Below are positions 1 to 7,397 of a stretch of DNA of 64,000 nucleotides, in pieces; position 1 is the first letter of the stretch, and the number at the start of each line of letters is the position of its first letter. Position numbers and translations under genes: made by a program. The stretch spans positions 124,001-188,000 of the forward strand of contig NZ_CABVPX010000014.1 in NCBI RefSeq assembly GCF_902499125.1, in the 5' to 3' direction. Source of the DNA: Burkholderia arboris (GTDB taxonomy: Bacteria; Pseudomonadota; Gammaproteobacteria; Burkholderiales; Burkholderiaceae). The notes beneath the pieces were generated by a model. It was not told the DNA's origin, ran no database searches, and saw only the letters and a list, made by a program, of their open reading frames with translations.

Positions 1-225
1 TTCTCGGCGCGCGTCGGGCCGCATGCCGATGCGTTCTACCTGAACGGATTGATTGCGGATGCGCGCGGGCGTGCCGCGGAAGCGGGCGACTTCTACCGGA
101 AGGCGCTGTACCTGCGGCCCACGCACCACGAGGCGCTGACGCATCTTGCGACGCTGCTCGACGTCGGCGGCGATCGCGCGGGCGCGCAATGGCTGCTCGA
201 GCGCGCGCGGCGCTCGGCCGGTTGA
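1..225 (+). CDS. wspC: WspC-type CheR methyltransferase, C-terminal TPR end (partial)
   Basis: The window opens inside this gene; 74 codons remain before the TGA at 223-225. The visible residues form helix-turn-helix repeats with alanine, tyrosine and leucine spacing (for example AEAGDFYRKALYLRP and ALTHLATLLD), as in tetratricopeptide repeats. Known WspC proteins are CheR-like methyltransferases that modify the receptor WspA and carry a C-terminal TPR region, so the fragment fits. The identity rests mainly on its place directly before wspD, wspE and wspF; the methyltransferase domain itself lies outside the window. Confidence 0.7.
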   Translation, partial: FSARVGPHADAFYLNGLIADARGRAAEAGDFYRKALYLRPTHHEALTHLATLLDVGGDRAGAQWLLERARRSAG

Positions 226-271
226 CACGACGACGGGATAGGGACCGACACCGCGATGACCAGAGGAATTC

Positions 272-973
272 ATGAACCGCGACGCCGCTGCCACTGACGA
301 CACGACGATCGACGTCGACGATTGCTGGAACCGGATCGGCACGCGCGGCGACCGCTCGTGCAAGCGGTTGAACGACTGCCAGCGCTGCCTGAACTGTCCG
401 GTCTACGCGTCTCACGCGGCGAAGCTGCTCGAGCGTCCGCTCGACGCCGCCGAGATGGCCGCCGCCACGCGCCGGATGAGCGCGTTCGACACGACACGCG
501 CGGGCGACGACGACGGCGATACGCGCCACGCGGCGCTGGCGTTCCGCGTGGCCGACGAATGGCTGGCACTGCCGATCGGCGTGCTGCGCGAGATCGCGGG
601 CACGCGTCCGATGCATTCGCTGCCGCATCGCCGCAATTCGGCCGTGCTCGGCGTGGTCAATATTCGCGGCACGCTGCGCATCGCGATCTCGATCGGCGCG
701 CTGCTCGGCCTCGAGGCCGGCAAGCGCGGCAGCGACGACAGCCGTTTCACGCGGCTGCTGGTGGCCGCGCACCAGGGCGAACCGGTCGTGTTTCCGGTCG
801 ACGAGGTCGAGGGCGTGCTGCGCTTCGGCGCATCCGACTGGGTGCCCGTGCCGGCGACGGTCGGGCGCGCGAGCGCCGGCCTGTCGCGCGGCGTGCTGTC
901 GTGGCGCGGCAAGTCGGTGGGCCTGCTCGACGACGATCGTCTGTTCGATGCCGTCACACGGAGCATGCGATGA
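272..973 (+). CDS. wspD: WspD, CheW-like coupling protein
   Basis: This 233-residue protein should couple the surface-sensing receptor WspA to the kinase WspE. The C-terminal two thirds, from about residue 90, has the CheW pattern: ALAFRVADEWLALPIG, then VVNIRGTLRIAISI, then a closing region with FPVDEVEGVLRF. The first 60 residues hold a cysteine cluster (CKRLNDCQRCLNCPVY) that I associate with the WspD family; it may bind metal, which is inference. The ATG has an AGAGGAATT ribosome-binding context. The stop overlaps the wspE start as ATGA at 970-973, which implies translational coupling. Confidence 0.85.
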   Translation: MNRDAAATDDTTIDVDDCWNRIGTRGDRSCKRLNDCQRCLNCPVYASHAAKLLERPLDAAEMAAATRRMSAFDTTRAGDDDGDTRHAALAFRVADEWLALPIGVLREIAGTRPMHSLPHRRNSAVLGVVNIRGTLRIAISIGALLGLEAGKRGSDDSRFTRLLVAAHQGEPVVFPVDEVEGVLRFGASDWVPVPATVGRASAGLSRGVLSWRGKSVGLLDDDRLFDAVTRSMR

Positions 974-3276
974 GCGGCGATGACGACCTGAGCCACCTGT
1001 CGCTGCTCGAGCTGTATCGGGAAGAGACGCGCACGCAGACCCAGGCGCTGTCGGAGCGGCTGCTCGCGCTCGAATCGGGCGAGCCCGATTCCGTCGCGCT
1101 CGAAGCCTGCATGCGCGCCGCGCATTCGCTGAAGGGTGCCGCGCGCATCGTCGGCGTGCCGCTCGGCGTCGACATCGCGGGGCGGATGGAGGAGTGCTTC
1201 GTCGCTGCGCAGGCCGGCACGATCTCGCTGACGGCCACGCACGTCGATGTGCTGCTGGCCGGCGTCGATTTGCTGGTGCGCGTCGGCGATCCGCAGGCGC
1301 AGCCCGTCACGCCGACCGAGATCGACGTGTTCGCGGCCGCGCTGACGGGCGCCGACGGCGCGCAGACCATGCAGGCGTCTTCCGCGGTGCCGCCGGTGCC
1401 GCCGCCGGTCATGTCGTATCGCGACCACGACGGCGCCGCGAACGAACCCGTCGGGGCCAGCGCGACCGTGCCGCCGCTCGCCGTGTCGGGCGCGGCGCCC
1501 GATCCGGCCCAGGCCGGCCGCGTGGCGGGCGCTGGCGCGATGCGCCGCGTGCGCGCCGATACGCTGAACCGGTTGCTGAGCCTGTCCGGCGAATCGCTGG
1601 TCGAATCGCGCTGGCTCAAGCCGTTCGCCGAATCGATGCTGCGCGTGAAGCGGGCGCAGCGCGATGCGGCCCGTTCGCTCGACCTGATGTACGAACAGTT
1701 CGCCGACGATCTCGACGCCGGCATGCTCGCGTCGATGAACGAAGTGCGGCACATGCTCAACGACCTGCAGCGTTCGCTCGCCGAGCGCATGGACGAGTTC
1801 GACCGGTTCGAGCGGCGCAGCACGCATATCGCCGAGCAGCTGTACGACGAGGCGCTGCAATGCCGGATGCGGCCGTTCGGCGATGCGACGCGCGCGTACC
1901 CGCGGATCGTCCGCGATCTCGCGCGCTCGCTCGGCAAACAGGTGCGTTTCTCGATCGTCGGCGAAGGCACGCAGGTCGATCGCGACATCCTCGACCTGCT
2001 CGACGCGCCGCTCGGCCACCTGCTGCGCAACGCGATCGACCACGGCGTCGATTCGCCCGACGCGCGGCACGCGCGCGGCAAGCCGGCCGAGGCGAGCGTC
2101 ACGCTCGAGGCGCGCCACAGCGCCGGCTCGCTGCTCGTCAGCGTGATCGACGACGGGCCGGGCGTCGACATGGACGCGCTGCGCGCAGCCGTCGTGCGCC
2201 AGCGCCTGACCGACGACGAGACGGCCGCGCGGCTGTCCGATCCCGAGCTGCTCGAATTCCTGCTGCTGCCGGGTTTTTCGATGCGCGACGCGGTGACCGA
2301 CGTGTCGGGGCGCGGCGTCGGCCTCGATGCGGTGCAGGAGATGGTGCGCGGCGTGCGCGGCGCGGTGCGGATCTTCAACGAGCCGGGCGCGGGCATGCGT
2401 TTCGTGCTGCAACTGCCGCTCACGCTGTCGGTGATCCGCAGCCTGCTCGTCGAAGTCGGCGGCGAGCCGTACGCGTTTCCGCTCGCGCATGTGCGCCGCA
2501 CGCTCGAGCTCGCGCATGACGACATCGACGTGCTCGAAGGGCAGCCGCATTTCCCGTTCGACGGCCGGCGCGCGGGGCTCGTCGCCGCGCACCAGCTGCT
2601 CGACGCGGGCGAGCCCGACGTCGCGCGCACCAGCACGGCGGTCGTGGTCGTCGGCGGCGAGCCCGAGCTGTACGGCGTCGCGGTCGACCGCTTCCTCGGC
2701 GAGCGGATGCTCGTCGTGCAGCCGCTCGACAGCCGCCTGCACAAGATCCAGAACATCGCGGCCGGCGCGTTGCTCGAGAACGGCGACCCGGTGCTGATCG
2801 TCGACGTCGAGGACCTGATCCGCTCGGTCGACAAGCTCGTGCGCGGCGGGCAGCTCGCACGGCTCACGCGCGATCCGCAGCTTGCGCTGGCCGACCGGCG
2901 CCGCCGCGTGCTCGTCGTCGACGATTCGCTGACGGTGCGCGAGCTCGAACGCAAGCTGCTGGAAAAGCGCGGTTACGACGTGACGGTCGCGGTCGACGGG
3001 ATGGAAGGCTGGAACGCGGTGCGCAGCGATGCGTTCGATCTGGTCGTGACCGACGTCGACATGCCGCGCATGGACGGGATCGAACTCGTCACGCTGATCA
3101 AGGGCGACCCGATGCTCAAGCGCGTGCCGGTGATGATCGTGTCGTACAAGGATCGCGACGAGGATCGCCGCCGCGGGCTCGATGCCGGCGCCGACTACTA
3201 CCTCGCGAAGAGCAGCTTCCACGACGAGGCGCTGCTCGATGCCGTGCACGACCTGATCGGAGACTCGCGCGGATGA
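970..3276 (+). CDS. wspE: WspE, hybrid CheA-type histidine kinase with receiver
   Basis: This 768-residue cytoplasmic kinase is the core of the Wsp complex. An N-terminal phosphotransfer domain carries HSLKGAAR with the phosphorylated His near residue 52. A proline/alanine-rich linker follows (about 130-185). Next come the dimerisation and ATPase regions with HLLRNAIDHGVD, VIDDGPGVD and GRGVGLDAV, then a CheW-like domain. A receiver ends the protein, with VVTDVDMPRMDG holding the phospho-acceptor Asp. In the Pseudomonas system WspE phosphorylates WspR and WspF; here no wspR follows wspF, so the output partner must lie elsewhere. The start is set by the 4-base overlap with wspD, and the same overlap recurs with wspF. 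Confidence 0.9.
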   Translation: MSGDDDLSHLSLLELYREETRTQTQALSERLLALESGEPDSVALEACMRAAHSLKGAARIVGVPLGVDIAGRMEECFVAAQAGTISLTATHVDVLLAGVDLLVRVGDPQAQPVTPTEIDVFAAALTGADGAQTMQASSAVPPVPPPVMSYRDHDGAANEPVGASATVPPLAVSGAAPDPAQAGRVAGAGAMRRVRADTLNRLLSLSGESLVESRWLKPFAESMLRVKRAQRDAARSLDLMYEQFADDLDAGMLASMNEVRHMLNDLQRSLAERMDEFDRFERRSTHIAEQLYDEALQCRMRPFGDATRAYPRIVRDLARSLGKQVRFSIVGEGTQVDRDILDLLDAPLGHLLRNAIDHGVDSPDARHARGKPAEASVTLEARHSAGSLLVSVIDDGPGVDMDALRAAVVRQRLTDDETAARLSDPELLEFLLLPGFSMRDAVTDVSGRGVGLDAVQEMVRGVRGAVRIFNEPGAGMRFVLQLPLTLSVIRSLLVEVGGEPYAFPLAHVRRTLELAHDDIDVLEGQPHFPFDGRRAGLVAAHQLLDAGEPDVARTSTAVVVVGGEPELYGVAVDRFLGERMLVVQPLDSRLHKIQNIAAGALLENGDPVLIVDVEDLIRSVDKLVRGGQLARLTRDPQLALADRRRRVLVVDDSLTVRELERKLLEKRGYDVTVAVDGMEGWNAVRSDAFDLVVTDVDMPRMDGIELVTLIKGDPMLKRVPVMIVSYKDRDEDRRRGLDAGADYYLAKSSFHDEALLDAVHDLIGDSRG

Positions 3277-4292
3277 ACATCGGCATCGTCAACGACTTGC
3301 CGCTGGCCGTGGAGGCGCTGCGCCGCGTGATTGCGCTGCGTGCCGACCACCGCGTGCTATGGGTCGCGACCGATGGCGACGAGGCGGTGGATTTCTGCGT
3401 CGCGCATCCGCCCGATGTCGTCCTGATGGATCTCGTGATGCCGAAGGTCGACGGCGTCGCCGCGACGCGCCGGATCATGGCGCGTGCGCCGTGCGCGATC
3501 CTGGTCGTGACGGCGAGCGTCAGCGCGAACACGTCGTCGGTCTACGAGGCGATGGGCGCCGGCGCGCTCGATGCGGTCGACACGCCGACGCTCGCGCTCG
3601 GGTTGTCGACCGACGCGTCGCCGCAAGCGCTGCTCGCGAAGATCGACCAGATTGGCCGGCTGCTCGAAAGCCGCACCGCGGCGCTGGTGCCGCCGGGGCC
3701 GACGCCCGCGCGCGGCCAGCCGACGCTCGTCGCAATCGGCGCGTCGGCGGGCGGGCCGACCGCGCTCACCGCGCTGCTGCGCGCGCTGCCGGAGGATTTT
3801 CCGGCCGCGATCGTGATCGTCCAGCACGTCGACCAGGCGTTTGCGTACGGCATGGCCGAATGGCTCGACGGCTATACGCGGCTGCCGGTGCGCGTCGCGC
3901 GGCAGGGCAGCGTGCCGCAGGCGGGCGAAGTGCTGCTCGCGGCGACCAACGATCACCTGACCCTGTCGCCGCGCGGCGTGCTCGGCTACACGCGGCATCC
4001 GGCCGAAACGCCGTACCGGCCGTCGATCGACGTGTTCTTCAACAGCGTCGCGGACGGCTGGCAGGGCGATGCGCTCGGCGTGCTGCTGACGGGCATGGGG
4101 CGCGACGGCGCGCTCGGCCTGAAGGCGATGCGTGCGAAGGGCTGCTACACGATTGCGCAGGACGAGGCGACCAGTGCCGTCTACGGGATGCCGAAGGCGG
4201 CCGCAGCGATCGGTGCGGCGTCGGCGATCCTGCCGCTCGAGCGGATCGCGCCCCACCTGATTTCGCGGATCGCGCTCGCGCCGCGCGACTGA
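3273..4292 (+). CDS. wspF: WspF, CheB-type protein-glutamate methylesterase
   Basis: This 339-residue protein removes methyl groups from the receptor and so resets the Wsp pathway. The receiver domain holds the phospho-Asp at residue 53 in LMDLVMPKVDG. The CheB methylesterase domain shows its three catalytic residues: Ser158 in AIGASAGGPTAL, His185 in VQHVDQAF and Asp278 in TGMGRDGALGL. The start ATG overlaps the wspE stop (ATGA at 3273-3276). In known systems loss of wspF locks the pathway on and gives wrinkly, biofilm-forming variants; that is family knowledge. The gene looks intact, and it is the last gene of the operon in this window. Confidence 0.92.
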   Translation: MNIGIVNDLPLAVEALRRVIALRADHRVLWVATDGDEAVDFCVAHPPDVVLMDLVMPKVDGVAATRRIMARAPCAILVVTASVSANTSSVYEAMGAGALDAVDTPTLALGLSTDASPQALLAKIDQIGRLLESRTAALVPPGPTPARGQPTLVAIGASAGGPTALTALLRALPEDFPAAIVIVQHVDQAFAYGMAEWLDGYTRLPVRVARQGSVPQAGEVLLAATNDHLTLSPRGVLGYTRHPAETPYRPSIDVFFNSVADGWQGDALGVLLTGMGRDGALGLKAMRAKGCYTIAQDEATSAVYGMPKAAAAIGAASAILPLERIAPHLISRIALAPRD

Positions 4293-4340
4293 CGGCGCAG
4301 CGGGCGGGCGCCGGCGTTTCGCGGCGCCCCGGCGCGCGCA

Positions 4341-4370
4341 TTGCGCGTGCTGCGCGGCGTCGCGTACAAT
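4341..4370 (+). promoter_or_regulatory. Predicted promoter of the fluoride-responsive leader
   Basis: TTGCGC at 4341-4346 and TACAAT at 4365-4370 are 18 bases apart, a reasonable sigma-70 promoter. Transcription would begin near 4377, just before the first helix of the riboswitch at 4381. The fit between predicted start and aptamer edge supports both calls. Confidence 0.6.
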
Positions 4371-4380
4371 GGCCGCCTGC

Positions 4381-4532
4381 GGAGATGGCATACCTCCCTG
4401 CGGTCGTTCCCGGCGCGTTGCGCGCGCGGTGCGGCCCTCAACCGCCGGTTTGCCCGGCTGATGATGCCTGCGTGTTCCTGGGTCTTCAGGAGGTCGCAGG
4501 CCGTCCATGCGGTATTCTGCCGCCCAGGTTTT
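4381..4532 (+). promoter_or_regulatory. Fluoride (crcB-type) riboswitch with expression platform
   Basis: The leader fits the fluoride aptamer plan. Helix P1 pairs GGAG (4381-4384) with CTCC (4394-4397). Its loop GGCAT (4387-4391) pairs perfectly with ATGCC (4464-4468) as the pseudoknot. A second helix pairs GCCGG (4444-4448) with CCGGC (4454-4458), followed by the conserved-looking CTGATGATGCCTG. About 42 bases between P1 and the AACC segment form an extra GC-rich stem. Downstream, GCCTGCG (4466-4472) pairs with CGCAGGC (4495-4501), with an inner stem; its 5' arm shares GCC with the pseudoknot, so the two folds exclude each other. A weak hairpin and T4 end at 4532. The next gene is a CLC-F transporter, the expected target. 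Confidence 0.82.
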
Positions 4533-4556
4533 GATGTTCTGTCGAATCTGGAAATC

Positions 4557-5798
4557 ATGTTTTTCACGACTTCTGCCGATCTTTTCGCGACCGTGCGCTA
4601 TGTGTGCCGCTGGCTCGCGCTTTCAGCCCTGCTCGGCGCGCTGGCCGGCACGGCATCCGCGCTGTTCCTGATTGCGCTCGACTGGGCGACCGGCACGCGC
4701 GTCGCGCATCCGTGGCTGCTGTGGGGGCTGCCGGCCGCCGGTTTCGCCACCGGCTGGATCTATCATCGCTTCGGCCAGTCGGTCGCCCGCGGCAACAATC
4801 TGCTGATCGACGAGATTCACGACCCGAAGGCGCTCGTGCCGAAACGCATGGGGCCGCTCGTGCTCGTCGCGACCGTCGTCACGCACCTGTTCGGCGGCTC
4901 GGCCGGCCGCGAAGGCACGGCCGTGCAGATGGGCGGCGCGCTCGCCGATCGCATCACGCACGTGTTCCGTCTCGATCGCGAGCACCGGCGCGTGCTGCTG
5001 ATGGGGGGCATCGCGGCCGGCTTCGCGTCGGTGTTCGGCACGCCGCTCGCGGGCGCCGTGTTCGGGCTCGAGGTGCTCGCGATCGGGCGCGTGCGGTACG
5101 ACGCGCTGCTGACCTGCGTTGCGTCGGCGATCGTCGCGGACGTCGTGTGCCGCGCGTGGGGCGTGCATCACACGGCCTATGCGATCCCGTTCGTGCCGGC
5201 CGTGTCGGCGACGGGGCTGGCCGTGACGGTCGTCGCGGGCATCGCGTTCGGCGTGGCCGGGCGGCTGTTCGCATTCGCGACGCATGCGCTGACCGCGTGG
5301 TTCCGCCGCGTGATCCGCTATGCGCCGCTGCAGCCGGTGCTCGGCGGCCTGCTGGTCGCCGCGGCGGCCACCGTGCTGAACGTGCCGCAGTATCTCGGCC
5401 TCGGCATCCCGACGATCGAAGCCGCGTTTCACGGCCCGCTGCCGCTTTACGATTTCGCGGGCAAGTTCGCGTTCACGGTCGTCACGCTCGCATCGGGGTT
5501 CAAGGGCGGCGAAGTGACGCCGCTGTTCTACATCGGCGCGACGCTCGGCAACGCACTCGGCCAGCTGCTGGCGCTGCCGGTGCCCGTGCTCGCGGGGCTT
5601 GGCTTCGTCGCGGTGTTCGCAGGCGCCGCGAACACGCCGATCGCGTCGACGATCATGGCGATCGAACTGTTCGGCGCGGATATCGGCGTGTATGCGATCG
5701 TCGCGTGTGTCGTCGCGTACCTGTTTTCGGGGCACGCGGGGATTTACCGCGCGCAGCGCGTGGCGGTGGGGAAGGGGGCGCCGGCCGAGGCGGAGTGA
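4557..5798 (+). CDS. clcF: CLC-F type fluoride/proton antiporter
   Basis: This 413-residue membrane protein is a CLC-family transporter that should expel fluoride in exchange for protons. Two signatures separate it from ordinary chloride CLCs. The anion-filter segment is RGNNLLIDE (GNN at residues 79-81), not the canonical GSGIP. The second filter motif is GREGTAVQMG (117-126), with threonine where chloride CLCs usually have proline; Glu119 is the expected gating glutamate. Many hydrophobic helices follow, with GFKGGEVTP and AGAANTPIAS. Published CLC-F antiporters are often controlled by fluoride riboswitches, and one precedes this gene. The ATG at 4557 is the first in-frame start after the leader, though its ribosome-binding site is weak. 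Confidence 0.88.
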   Translation: MFFTTSADLFATVRYVCRWLALSALLGALAGTASALFLIALDWATGTRVAHPWLLWGLPAAGFATGWIYHRFGQSVARGNNLLIDEIHDPKALVPKRMGPLVLVATVVTHLFGGSAGREGTAVQMGGALADRITHVFRLDREHRRVLLMGGIAAGFASVFGTPLAGAVFGLEVLAIGRVRYDALLTCVASAIVADVVCRAWGVHHTAYAIPFVPAVSATGLAVTVVAGIAFGVAGRLFAFATHALTAWFRRVIRYAPLQPVLGGLLVAAAATVLNVPQYLGLGIPTIEAAFHGPLPLYDFAGKFAFTVVTLASGFKGGEVTPLFYIGATLGNALGQLLALPVPVLAGLGFVAVFAGAANTPIASTIMAIELFGADIGVYAIVACVVAYLFSGHAGIYRAQRVAVGKGAPAEAE

Positions 5799-5874
5799 GG
5801 AGGGCGCGGAAGGCGGATTCGTTGCGGCTTCTCCGGGAGCGCGATGCCTGCGATATCGGACGGGGAGCGTGTCG

Positions 5875-6462
5875 TTGCGGGTACATCTGATCGGGCCGGG
5901 CGGCGCCGGCAAGACCACGGTCGGGGCGATTGTCGCGGCGCGCCTGAACTGGCGGTTCGTCGATGTGGATCAGTGCTTCCTGGCCGCGCACGGGAACATT
6001 GGCGATTTCATCCGCGATCGCGGCCATGCCGAGTATGCGTCGCACAACGTCCGGCTGTACGAGCAACTCGCACGCGGCATGTCGGCGCCCACGATCTGCG
6101 CGGTGTCGTCCGGTTTCATGCTGTATCCGGCCGATGTCGCGCCGGCCTATCCGGCACTTCGCCGCGGCATCGAGGAGGACGGATTCACCGTGCTCCTGCT
6201 GCCTTCGTTCGATCTCGAACGCTGCGCGAAACTGATCGTGGGCCGGCAAATGGCTCGGCCGTATCTGAATGCGAATGAAGCGGACGAGATGCGCAAGATC
6301 CGCGATCGGTTCCCTGCCTTCATGCGCCTGAACTGCAGGCGATTTGCGAGCGACGGCACACCTGGGCGCGTGGCGGCCGACATCGAACGCTTTATCGTGG
6401 CGTCGATGTCATCGGATGAAGACGATCCGTGTCCGGTCGCGGGCGAGTGGAACAGGCCCTAG
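5875..6462 (+). CDS. Shikimate kinase-like P-loop kinase
   Basis: A P-loop kinase of about 195 residues. The N-terminus RVHLIGPGGAGKTTVG is a Walker A motif, followed by RFVDVDQCF, the shikimate-binding Asp region, and FIRDRG, as in AroK-type enzymes. Such enzymes phosphorylate shikimate in chorismate synthesis. The middle and C-terminal parts are less typical, so a different small-molecule substrate is possible. I chose TTG at 5875 because GGGGAG ends seven bases upstream; GTG at 5869 is also in frame but sits too close to that site. It ends 14 bases from the convergent riboflavin synthase gene. The main biosynthetic aroK is probably elsewhere in the genome. Confidence 0.6.
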   Translation: MRVHLIGPGGAGKTTVGAIVAARLNWRFVDVDQCFLAAHGNIGDFIRDRGHAEYASHNVRLYEQLARGMSAPTICAVSSGFMLYPADVAPAYPALRRGIEEDGFTVLLLPSFDLERCAKLIVGRQMARPYLNANEADEMRKIRDRFPAFMRLNCRRFASDGTPGRVAADIERFIVASMSSDEDDPCPVAGEWNRP

Positions 6463-6476
6463 CACGCCGGCATCCG

Positions 6477-7190
6477 TTACTGCTTCGGCAGGCGCGCAAC
6501 ATGGCGCGCCAGCAGTTCCTCGATATCGATGCCTTTTTCCGCCAGCAATGCGGTGACGACGCCGTTCAGTTCGCCGAGCGTTTCCTTGACCGATTCGCGG
6601 ATCGTATCGACGACGACCTGGGTGCTGCGCTCGATCTCGATGTTGACCGTGTCGTTGACGCCCTTCGCATCGAAGGTCGTCGCGCGGCGCGTTTCGGGGA
6701 TCAGCCAGACGTCGAACCAGCCTTCGTCGCGGTTGACGTCGGACACCGTCAGGCTGCAGCCGTTGATCGCGATATAGCCCTTCGCGAACACGTATCGCTT
6801 GAACGCTTCCGGCACGCCGATGCGCACCATCCGGTTGTGTTCGGACATCGCGATGTGCCGGATGGTCCCGGTGAAGTCGACATGGCCGGACAGCGGATGC
6901 CCGCCGATCTCCGCGCCGTCCTTCGCGGCCCGCTCCACGTTGATGTGCGCGCCCGTCGCGAGATCGGCCAGCGTCGTGATCCGCAGGCTCGGCAGCATCA
7001 CGTCGAAGTCGATCAGCTCCGGCGAATGGATGGTCGTCACCGTCAGGCAGACGCCGTCGACCGACACGCTGGCGCCGATCTCGATGTCGTCGGTAAACCG
7101 CTCCGGGAATTCGATGCTGAAGGTTCTCAGTTCCCCGTGGTCGGCGATGGTCTTGATGGTGGCAACGCCCTGGACAATTCCTGTAAACAT
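6477..7190 (-). CDS. ribE: Riboflavin synthase, alpha-type
   Basis: The enzyme dismutates two 6,7-dimethyl-8-ribityllumazine molecules to riboflavin plus a pyrimidine. It begins MFTGIVQGVA and has the two homologous lumazine-binding halves: SVDGVCLTV with AEIGGHPLSGHVDF, then AINGCSLTVSDV with LIPETRRATTF. The pattern VNIEIERSTQVVVDTI matches the E. coli type rather than the form usually found in rib operons. At 237 residues it is longer than usual, with a C-terminal extension (LLAEKGIDIEELLARHV). It stands alone, not in a rib operon, and I see no FMN riboswitch upstream. AGGGAT precedes the ATG. Confidence 0.85.
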   Translation of the reverse strand: MFTGIVQGVATIKTIADHGELRTFSIEFPERFTDDIEIGASVSVDGVCLTVTTIHSPELIDFDVMLPSLRITTLADLATGAHINVERAAKDGAEIGGHPLSGHVDFTGTIRHIAMSEHNRMVRIGVPEAFKRYVFAKGYIAINGCSLTVSDVNRDEGWFDVWLIPETRRATTFDAKGVNDTVNIEIERSTQVVVDTIRESVKETLGELNGVVTALLAEKGIDIEELLARHVARLPKQ

Positions 7191-7295
7191 GGTCGATCCC
7201 TAGTCGCAAATTTCCTGGTCGACATGATAAGGGATACCGGAAAAGGGCACGTCGTGGCGCGCGGCGTCAGGGCTGCAGGCGTGACGCGCGGACGT

Positions 7296-7322
7296 AAAAA
7301 AGGCCGTGCACCTGGCACGGCC
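7296..7322 (-). terminator. Intrinsic terminator of the ABC transporter gene
   Basis: On the minus strand an 8-bp perfect stem (GGCCGTGC with GCACGGCC, loop of about 5) is followed by six T residues (7301-7296). It lies 76 bases after the stop of the ABC transporter gene and upstream of riboflavin synthase, so it separates the two units. Confidence 0.8.
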
Positions 7323-7397
7323 TCGATCCGGATCCGTTTATCGACGCGTGCCGGCGGTGATGACCGCACCGCCGGCGCGTGCCGCGACGCACTTGCG

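Noticed and set aside
412..3249. A 945-codon open frame on the minus strand opposite wspD and wspE
   Set aside because: The plus strand carries clear kinase motifs. Long antisense frames arise in high-GC DNA because stop codons are rare; the antisense product is His- and Arg-rich without motifs.
7191..7300. FMN riboswitch upstream of riboflavin synthase
   Set aside because: The region is short and lacks the conserved six-helix FMN element.
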